DNA of 30,733 nt. It comes from JACPHB01 sp964495505. Lineage in GTDB: Bacteria; Patescibacteriota; Minisyncoccia; UBA10092. The position numbers and the translations under genes are program-made. Positions 5,444 to 11,471 of this stretch are shown here, piece by piece. The stretch spans positions 1 to 30,733 of the forward strand of contig CAZBVM010000006.1 in the NCBI GenBank assembly GCA_964495505.1, given 5' to 3'. The notes below the pieces were generated by a model. It saw nothing but the letters and a program-made list of their open reading frames with translations, ran no database searches and was not told the DNA's origin. Positions within the stretch are counted from its first letter, which is position 1; each line of letters starts with the position of its first letter.

Positions 5444-6750
5444 TGTTAATATTAGAAAAAATCATTAAAAAATCGAAAAAATTTCCGAATAGTCCAGGCA
5501 TTTATTGGTTTTCTAAAAAGGGGGAAAGAATTTATGTCGGGAAAGCGGGGTCGCTTAAAAAACGGATTTCAAGTTATTTCAGGGGCAAAGACCAGCGTAT
5601 TAATATGATGGTCGGTGAAGCCGATAATATTTCGTTTAAAAAAACCGCGAGCGTTCTTGAAGCGGTTATTTTGGAAGCCAACGCGATTAAAAAATATCTG
5701 CCGAAATACAACATTAAAGAAAAAGATAATCGTTCATTTGTTTATCTTGTGATTTCTAAATATGATTATCCCAAAATTTTTATTGCTCGTGGTCGGGAAA
5801 TAGAAAAGTATATCCATCAACCGCATAAGATCTCTCGAGATGGCTTGTGCGGTTATGTTTTTGGGCCTTATCAAAGTTATAGGACATTGAAGACTGCACT
5901 GAATTTAGCAAGAAAAATTTTCCCTTTTGGAATTTGTAAGCCAAACCAAAGCAAGCCCTGTTTTGATTATCAAATCGGATTATGTCCGGGAATTTGCATT
6001 GGTGCGATTTCTAAAAAAGATTATCAAAAAAATATTAAAAATCTTATTTTGTTTTTTAAAGGTGAACACAAGAGATTGTTAAAAAAATTGAAAAAACCTG
6101 CCCGCAATGCTACGCCCGCCAGCAACGCTTCGCGTAGCGATGCGGGCTGGCATAGCGTTGCAGGCGGGGAAAATCCAGAAAAAGTTTTTGCTTTGCAACA
6201 CGTTAATGATGTTGCTCTTATAAATAATTCCAAAATTGTCCCGCTGCGCGGGATCTCGCGAAGCGAGAAAAATTCCGCGCAGCGGATTGAAGGTTATGAT
6301 ATTTCCCACTTCGGCGGTAAAGAACCAGTCGGAGCGATGTCGGTTTTTATAAACGGCGAATCCGATAATTCACAGTATCGCTTGTTTAAAATAAAAAATA
6401 CCGAAAATAAATTTGATGATTTGGCGATGCTCCAAGAAGTTTTGGCAAGACGGCTCAACCATACCGAATGGGCTAGACCTGATTTAATAGTAATTGATGG
6501 CGGGAAAAATCAGGTAGCGGTTGCCAAAAAGGTTTTGGCAAAATTGAATATTACAATTCCAATAATTGGTATCGCTAAAATTTTTGGCCATAGCGCAAGC
6601 GCGGCGGAGGGCGACAAATTAATTTTCAAAAATATTAAACCAAGCGTAAAAAAATTACTGATTTCTTCACGACAACTATTTCAGCAAGTTAGAAATGAGG
6701 CGCATCGGTTCGCGATTTCTTTTCAAAGAAGACAAAGAGGTGTAAAATAA
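5440..6750 (+). CDS. uvrC: UvrABC excision nuclease subunit C, short form with palindrome-encoded inserts
   Basis: 436 residues against about 600 in most bacteria. UvrC cuts DNA on both sides of the lesion. Seen: GIY at 20-22 and YVG at 32-34 of the GIY-YIG nuclease domain, a four-Cys region near 166-184 (CKPNQSKPC, CPGIC), and the RNase H-like nuclease domain with likely catalytic D287 (YDISH), D353 (IDGGK) and H422 (EAHR). There is no helix-hairpin-helix tail. Where the UVR helix normally lies, between GEHKRLLKKLKK and VFALQHVNDVALI, the sequence is a palindrome-encoded stretch (about residues 221-243). A second palindrome encodes about 268-282, just before the RNase H-like domain. Start chosen at the ATGA overlap with the uvrA relic; no Shine-Dalgarno. 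Confidence 0.9.
   Translation: MMLILEKIIKKSKKFPNSPGIYWFSKKGERIYVGKAGSLKKRISSYFRGKDQRINMMVGEADNISFKKTASVLEAVILEANAIKKYLPKYNIKEKDNRSFVYLVISKYDYPKIFIARGREIEKYIHQPHKISRDGLCGYVFGPYQSYRTLKTALNLARKIFPFGICKPNQSKPCFDYQIGLCPGICIGAISKKDYQKNIKNLILFFKGEHKRLLKKLKKPARNATPASNASRSDAGWHSVAGGENPEKVFALQHVNDVALINNSKIVPLRGISRSEKNSAQRIEGYDISHFGGKEPVGAMSVFINGESDNSQYRLFKIKNTENKFDDLAMLQEVLARRLNHTEWARPDLIVIDGGKNQVAVAKKVLAKLNITIPIIGIAKIFGHSASAAEGDKLIFKNIKPSVKKLLISSRQLFQQVRNEAHRFAISFQRRQRGVK
6101..6167 (+). repeat. Interlocked palindromes inside uvrC
   Basis: Two inverted repeats are interleaved in the order A-B-A'-B'. A (6101-6115) pairs with A' (6132-6146) at 13 of 15 positions; B (6116-6128) pairs with B' (6155-6167) at 12 of 13. 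The block is GC-rich, unlike its surroundings, stays in frame and encodes a low-complexity run rich in Ala, Asn, Ser and Arg. Confidence 0.75.
6241..6285 (+). repeat. Nested hairpin inside uvrC
   Basis: CCGCTGCGCGG (6241-6251) pairs perfectly with CCGCGCAGCGG (6275-6285), enclosing a second perfect stem TCTCGC-GAA-GCGAGA (6254-6268). It is in frame and encodes a linker just before the RIEGYDISH motif of the RNase H-like domain. Confidence 0.75.
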
Positions 6751-6754
6751 AATC

Positions 6755-8071
6755 ATGAATGGAATTCAGAATGTAAATATTGAACCGAAAAAGTTTTTAT
6801 TTGTATCACTTGAAAGTTTGAGCGGCGATTTAGCATGGCAGTTAAAAAAAGAAGGCCATGAAGTAAGGGCCTATATAAAAGCCAGAGGCGATAGTGATGT
6901 CTACAACGGTTTCATAGAAAAAGTTGATAATTGGGAATCACACAAAGATTGGGCCGATATTATTATTTTTGACGATGTTGAATTTGGTGAAATTGCCGAT
7001 AAATTGCGCCACAATAAAAAACTTGTTATTGGCGGTAGTACTTATACCGACCGGCTGGAAATGGACCGCGATTTTGGCCAAACCGAAATGAAAAAATACG
7101 GAATTAATATCTTACCCCAATGGCAATTTACAAATTACGATGAAGCCATTGCTTTTATAGAAAAAAATCCGGATAGATATGTTTTTAAACCAAGCGGCAA
7201 TGTACCCTCAAGCGGTAAAGAATTATCTTTTTTGGGCCAAGAAGAAGATGGTAAAGATCTGCTTGAACTACTAAGACAAAATAAAACACTTTGGATAAAA
7301 AAAGTGCCCGTTTTCCAGTTACAAAAGTTTGTTTCTGGAGTGGAGATCGCAGTGGGTACGTTTTTTAACGGAAAAGAATTTATTTTGCCTATCAATATTA
7401 ACTTTGAACATAAAAGAGTTTTCCCTGGCGATATTGGACCATTTACCGGGGAGATGGGAACTTTAATGTTTTGGAGCGAGCCCAATAAACTCTTTGAAAT
7501 GACGCTTGAAAAAATGTTGTCGGCTTTAGTTGAATCCGGCTATATTGGCTACATAGATATCAACTGTATTGTTAATGGTAAGGGAATTTATCCATTGGAA
7601 TTCACAGCGCGCTTTGGTTATCCGACTATCCAAATTCAATCAGAAGGTATTACTATGCCTACTGGCGAATGGCTTTATAAGTTAGCCAGCGGGGAAAATT
7701 TTGAACTTAAAACAAAAAAAGGTTTTCAGGTTGGAGTTAGGATTATGGTACCAACCCATCTTGTCAAATCAATAGATAAAGAAACCATAGAAATGTATCA
7801 TGATTTACCTATTCTTTTTAAAAAACCGGATAGTTTAGATGGAGTGCATATTGAAGATGTTAAAATTGAAGACGGCGTTTGGAGAATTGCCGGACGTTCT
7901 GGCTGTCTTTTGGTAATAACTGGTTCTGGCGCTACCGTGGCCGAGGCGCGGCAACAGGCATATATTCGCATTAAAAATATTATGGTGCAAAATATGTTTT
8001 ACCGCACTGACATCGGTTTAAAATGGGCGACCGACAGCGACAAACTCCAAACCTGGGGTTATCTTTACTAA
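6755..8071 (+). CDS. ATP-grasp protein related to PurD (phosphoribosylamine-glycine ligase)
   Basis: 438 residues. The ATP-grasp fold shows in YVFKPSGNVPSSGKE (nucleotide-binding strand and loop), WIKKVPVFQLQKFVSGVEIAVG, and the metal-binding EFTARFGYPTIQ, which corresponds to EFNxRFGDPE of PurD. The start does not have the GSGGREHALAW signature of true PurD but FVSLESLSGDLAWQLKKEGHEV, a similar Rossmann-like N-domain. No other purine biosynthesis gene is in the window. The gene follows uvrC by 4 bases and pgk by 1 base follows it, so it is probably in the same transcript. Whether it makes phosphoribosylglycinamide or ligates other substrates cannot be told from the sequence. Confidence 0.7.
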   Translation: MNGIQNVNIEPKKFLFVSLESLSGDLAWQLKKEGHEVRAYIKARGDSDVYNGFIEKVDNWESHKDWADIIIFDDVEFGEIADKLRHNKKLVIGGSTYTDRLEMDRDFGQTEMKKYGINILPQWQFTNYDEAIAFIEKNPDRYVFKPSGNVPSSGKELSFLGQEEDGKDLLELLRQNKTLWIKKVPVFQLQKFVSGVEIAVGTFFNGKEFILPININFEHKRVFPGDIGPFTGEMGTLMFWSEPNKLFEMTLEKMLSALVESGYIGYIDINCIVNGKGIYPLEFTARFGYPTIQIQSEGITMPTGEWLYKLASGENFELKTKKGFQVGVRIMVPTHLVKSIDKETIEMYHDLPILFKKPDSLDGVHIEDVKIEDGVWRIAGRSGCLLVITGSGATVAEARQQAYIRIKNIMVQNMFYRTDIGLKWATDSDKLQTWGYLY

Positions 8072-8072
8072 A

Positions 8073-9107
8073 ATGATTAAATTGATTACGGAACTAACAG
8101 AAAAGGAATTATCCGGAAAGAAGGTTCTACTTCGGGTTGATTTTAATGTTCCGGTTGAAAATGGAAAAATTTTTGACGCTTTTAAAATAAAAGCACACAA
8201 AGAGACGATTGATTATTTAATAAGTAATGACGCTATTGTTACGCTTTTAAGCCATATCACGGCAGTAGAGAGTTTTGACCCATTATTAAGTCAACTACAA
8301 GAGATACTCCAAACCAAAGATTTTTCTTTGTTTGATAACATCAGAAAATACAAGGGTGAAGAAACTAACGACGAAGGGTTTGCCAAGGGACTAGCGAAAT
8401 CATTTGATATCTATATTAATGATGCATTTTCGGTTTCTCACAGAAACCATAGCTCGGTTGTTGCTATTACCAAATTTTTGCCTTCCTATGCCGGTTTTTT
8501 ACTTATAAAAGAAATTGAAAATCTGAAGAAAGTTTTAGAATTGCCCAAAGAAGGGAAAACTTTAATTTTAGGCGGCGCCAAAATCAGCACTAAACTTCCG
8601 GTTATAAAAAACTTTTTAGGTAAAGCAGAAAATATATTAATTGGCGGCGCCGTTGCTAACGTCTTTTTAAAAGCCAAGGGTGTTGATATTAAAAAATCCT
8701 TGACTGACGATAGTTTTTTAAAGAGTGCGAAAAATCTTCTGAAAGAAAAAAATATTTTTATCCCCGAAGATTATGTTATTTCAAACGATATGATTTTAGA
8801 TATCGGCCAAAAAACTATAGAAAAATTTTTAGAAATAATCAAAAAATCTAAAATTACTATTTGGAGTGGTTCTCTTGGCAAAGCGGAAGCTGAAAATTTG
8901 TCACAAGGTACAAAAGTAATTGCCGAAGCTATAATAAGTTCAAGCGCGTTTTCTGTAGTTGGAGGAGGCGACACCGTCGCTTTTCTTGAAAAAACGGGTT
9001 TAATTGATAAGTTCGGTTATGTTTCCACCGGCGGCGGAGCGATGCTTGAGTTTTTATCCGGCAGTAAATTGCCGGGGCTTGAAGTTTTAGGGTATTACGA
9101 TGTTTAA
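8073..9107 (+). CDS. pgk: Phosphoglycerate kinase, compact
   Basis: 344 residues, against about 390-400 for the family. It transfers phosphate between 1,3-bisphosphoglycerate and ADP in glycolysis. Seen: RVDFNVP near 21-27, DNIRKYKGEE, FDIYINDAFSVSHRNHSS, ILGGAKISTKL, LDIGQKT, and the C-terminal VVGGGDTVAFLEK and STGGGAMLEFL motifs. The N-domain loop normally reading SHLGRPxG is SHITAVESFDP, so the usual Arg after His is absent and about 40 residues are lost there. WNGPxGxFE is WSGSLGKAE. These changes are beyond typical but the nucleotide site is intact, so activity is likely. The stop overlaps the next gene's start by 8 bases. Confidence 0.9.
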   Translation: MIKLITELTEKELSGKKVLLRVDFNVPVENGKIFDAFKIKAHKETIDYLISNDAIVTLLSHITAVESFDPLLSQLQEILQTKDFSLFDNIRKYKGEETNDEGFAKGLAKSFDIYINDAFSVSHRNHSSVVAITKFLPSYAGFLLIKEIENLKKVLELPKEGKTLILGGAKISTKLPVIKNFLGKAENILIGGAVANVFLKAKGVDIKKSLTDDSFLKSAKNLLKEKNIFIPEDYVISNDMILDIGQKTIEKFLEIIKKSKITIWSGSLGKAEAENLSQGTKVIAEAIISSSAFSVVGGGDTVAFLEKTGLIDKFGYVSTGGGAMLEFLSGSKLPGLEVLGYYDV

Positions 9108-10230
9108 AATTTTAAAGATAATAATTATTATTGCCGCCGCGCTGGGCGCGGCAATAATTTTTTCCGATAAAATCGCGAATCCTCGACAAAGTCGGGACAT
9201 TTCTACCACTAACAGACGATCGTCTGAAACCAGTAGAAATTTGGAATTGAAAATTTCCACTTCAACATTAAACTTGGAAACTTTCTCTCCCCTCGGGAGA
9301 TTCCCCGTAGGGGGAGAAATCCCCAAAGAAAAAGAAGTTGAAATGGCGCCGAAAAGCCCAATTAACACTGCAGAACCAAAACCAGTATTGAAAATTTCTG
9401 AATCTGTGGCAACAAAAGAAATTTCTAGTAAAAGTTTTGAAGAACTGATCAATAGTTCGGTGATTCAACTTTACTGCGGCAATCTTAGTTTGGACGAAAC
9501 TTCATTTTCCGATATTTCTCGGGGCACCGGAATAACTATCAGCAGTGAAGGCAATATACTTACCAATCGTCATATTATTTACGACGAAAATACAAATAAA
9601 ATTAAAAATGATTGTTTTGTTTTAAAAAGTCCCTTTCCTAATATATGGTCGCAAAAACCGAAAGTTTATTATAATGCTGAAGTTATAAATTATCCGCTGA
9701 TTGAAAAATTCAGCGATTCTTTCAGCAAAGATAAATATTACAATGATTTCGCCGTTTTAAAAATAATTTCTAAAATAGACCAAGAATCCAAGATTAATTT
9801 GTTATTGGGGTTTGATTTTGCAACACCGGAAGATTATTTAATTTTAGAAAATGACAGCGCTTTTAATTTTTTGCCGATTGATTGGAATTATCAGCCGAAA
9901 GACGGCGATACTTTAATTACTTTGGGATACGGCGTTGATGCGAGTCACTTAGCTAATCAAATTACTTCAACGGTGGGAAAAATCGCCGGCAATGTTAATA
10001 TAAACAGAGGTCAAGAACCGCAGATTTTACTTGTAGAGAGCAACGCTACAACTGGATTTTCCGGCGGGGCCTTGATTAACCCAAAATCCAAAGGTCTGGT
10101 TGGATTGGTTAGTTGGATAACAGCGGGCGATGTTGCTGGTAAATACACTGTTGCCATTTTCAGGGATTTTTTAAGAAATTTAATGATTCAAGATTTAAAT
10201 TTTGATTTAAAATTGACACAAAATCAATGA
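9100..10230 (+). CDS. Membrane-anchored trypsin-like serine protease
   Basis: 376 residues. An N-terminal hydrophobic helix (about 4-20) anchors the protein, so the protease domain probably lies outside the membrane. The triad is visible: H158 in LTNRHI, D216 in YYNDFAVLKI and S321 in GFSGGALI, the order and spacing of the HtrA/S1 fold. No PDZ domain follows; the protein ends about 55 residues after the Ser. Residues about 20-75 are a linker encoded largely by palindromic sequence. The start overlaps the pgk stop by 8 bases, and the stop overlaps the GH1 start as ATGA, so coupling is likely. A quality-control or processing role is the family expectation; substrate unknown. Confidence 0.75.
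   Translation: MFKILKIIIIIAAALGAAIIFSDKIANPRQSRDISTTNRRSSETSRNLELKISTSTLNLETFSPLGRFPVGGEIPKEKEVEMAPKSPINTAEPKPVLKISESVATKEISSKSFEELINSSVIQLYCGNLSLDETSFSDISRGTGITISSEGNILTNRHIIYDENTNKIKNDCFVLKSPFPNIWSQKPKVYYNAEVINYPLIEKFSDSFSKDKYYNDFAVLKIISKIDQESKINLLLGFDFATPEDYLILENDSAFNFLPIDWNYQPKDGDTLITLGYGVDASHLANQITSTVGKIAGNVNINRGQEPQILLVESNATTGFSGGALINPKSKGLVGLVSWITAGDVAGKYTVAIFRDFLRNLMIQDLNFDLKLTQNQ
9127..9163 (+). terminator. Terminator-like hairpin inside the protease start region
   Basis: ATTATTGCCGC (9127-9137) pairs perfectly with GCGGCAATAAT (9148-9158) around a 10-base loop, and T runs from 9158 to 9163. It lies 19 bases after the pgk stop but inside the codons for the protease membrane helix (repeated Ile and Ala). 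It has the form of an intrinsic terminator for pgk that is also coding. Confidence 0.5.
9164..9198 (+). repeat. Bipartite palindromic element, copy 3 (compact, in coding sequence)
   Basis: CGAT-AAA-ATCG (9165-9175), core CGAATCCT (9176-9183), then CGAC-AAA-GTCG (9184-9194) and GGGAC-type end to 9198. It has the same order of parts as the copies flanking uvrBA, with shorter arms and a degenerate core. It is translated in frame as part of the protease linker. Confidence 0.65.
9199..9240 (+). repeat. Palindrome with CGATCG centre in protease linker
   Basis: ATTTCTAC (9199-9206) pairs with GTAGAAAT (9233-9240), enclosing the perfect 14-base palindrome CAGACGATCGTCTG (9213-9226). It abuts copy 3 of the bipartite element and is in frame. 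Confidence 0.6.
9286..9315 (+). repeat. Twin hairpins in protease linker
   Basis: TCTCCC-CTC-GGGAGA (9286-9300) is followed at once by TCCCC-GTA-GGGGA pairing (9302-9315). TTTCTC (9282-9287) can also pair with GAGAAA (9314-9319) around both. Encodes a Gly/Pro-rich linker (SPLGRFPVGGEIP). Confidence 0.55.
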
Positions 10231-11468
10231 TAAAATTTCCAAACGATTTTTTGTGGGGTGCAGCCACTTCAGCGCATCAAGTTGAAGGCAACAATCATAA
10301 TGATTGGACGGAGTGGGAAAGGGAAAACGCGGAGCGTCTTTCAAAAGAAAGCGGGGGAAAATATCCTCCGGAAAATTATATTTCCGGACGCGCATGCGAC
10401 CATTACAATCGCTACGAAGAAGATTTTGATATTGCAAAATTGTTCGGCCATAATGCCCACCGTTTTTCCATTGAATGGTCGCGGATTGAGCCGGAAGAAG
10501 GGAAATTCAATCGGGCCGAAATAGAGCACTATCGCGAAGTTATAAAAGCACTGCACAAGCGGAGGATTGAACCATTTGTAACATTATGGCATTGGACAAT
10601 GCCGATATGGTTTGTCAAAAAAGGCGGATTTGAAAAAAGCGGTAACATAAAATATTTTGTCCGATTTTGCGAATATATTGTAAAAGAATTTTCTACCGGA
10701 GACGGATTTACCTTTAGCGGAAAAGATGACGTTAAATTCTGGATTACCTTAAATGAACCGGAAATTTATGCAGGGAATTCTTATCTTAAGGGAATATGGC
10801 CGCCGCAAAATAAAGGCTTTATATCTTATCTATTAGTAATTAGAAATTTAATTAAAGCCCATATTGAGTCATATAAAATAATTAAAAAAACCAAACCAAA
10901 TGCTCAAGTCGGTATTGCCAAGAATAACATTTATTTTGAAGCGCATGAAAATAAAATCGGTAATCATATCCTAAGAAAATTTATTGATTGGTGGTGGAAT
11001 TTTTATTTTTTAAATCGGATAAAAAATCACCAAGATTTTATCGGTTTAAACCATTATTTTCATAATCGGATTAAAAATTTTAAATTTAGTCAAAATGAAA
11101 ATAAAAAAGTTTCTGATATGGGTTGGGAACTGTATCCCGAGGCGATTTATTTTGTATCAAAATCTTTAAAGAAATACAATAAGCCAATTTACATTACTGA
11201 AAATGGTTTAGCTGATGCCAAAGACAGAAATCGCGAATGGTTTATAAAAGAATCTCTTAAAAATATTTATAAAGCTATTGAGGACGGCGCCGATATCCGC
11301 GGTTATCTTCACTGGTCGCTACTGGATAATTTTGAATGGGATAAAGGTTTTTGGCCGCGATTCGGCTTAGTTGAGATTGACTATGAAACGCTTGAAAGAA
11401 AGCGCCGGCCATCAAGTTATACCTACGAAAAAATTGCCAAATCTGATGCTATTGAGTTAGATAATTAA
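10227..11468 (+). CDS. Glycoside hydrolase family 1 (beta-glucosidase-like)
   Basis: 413 residues, slightly short for the family (about 440-480). GH1 enzymes are retaining TIM-barrel beta-glycosidases. Seen: FLWGAATSAHQVEG at the N-terminus, HRFSIEWSRIEPEEG, the acid/base E177 in TLNEPE, the nucleophile E325 in ITENG, and the C-terminal HWSLLDNFEWDKGF and PRFGLV motifs. No signal peptide, so it is probably cytoplasmic. The ATG overlaps the protease stop (ATGA). The next gene, 3 bases on, is a transporter fused to another hydrolase, and a ROK kinase lies downstream, which suggests uptake and cleavage of short glucosides. Aglycone and sugar specificity cannot be read from the sequence. Confidence 0.92.
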   Translation: MIKFPNDFLWGAATSAHQVEGNNHNDWTEWERENAERLSKESGGKYPPENYISGRACDHYNRYEEDFDIAKLFGHNAHRFSIEWSRIEPEEGKFNRAEIEHYREVIKALHKRRIEPFVTLWHWTMPIWFVKKGGFEKSGNIKYFVRFCEYIVKEFSTGDGFTFSGKDDVKFWITLNEPEIYAGNSYLKGIWPPQNKGFISYLLVIRNLIKAHIESYKIIKKTKPNAQVGIAKNNIYFEAHENKIGNHILRKFIDWWWNFYFLNRIKNHQDFIGLNHYFHNRIKNFKFSQNENKKVSDMGWELYPEAIYFVSKSLKKYNKPIYITENGLADAKDRNREWFIKESLKNIYKAIEDGADIRGYLHWSLLDNFEWDKGFWPRFGLVEIDYETLERKRRPSSYTYEKIAKSDAIELDN

Positions 11469-11471
11469 TTT

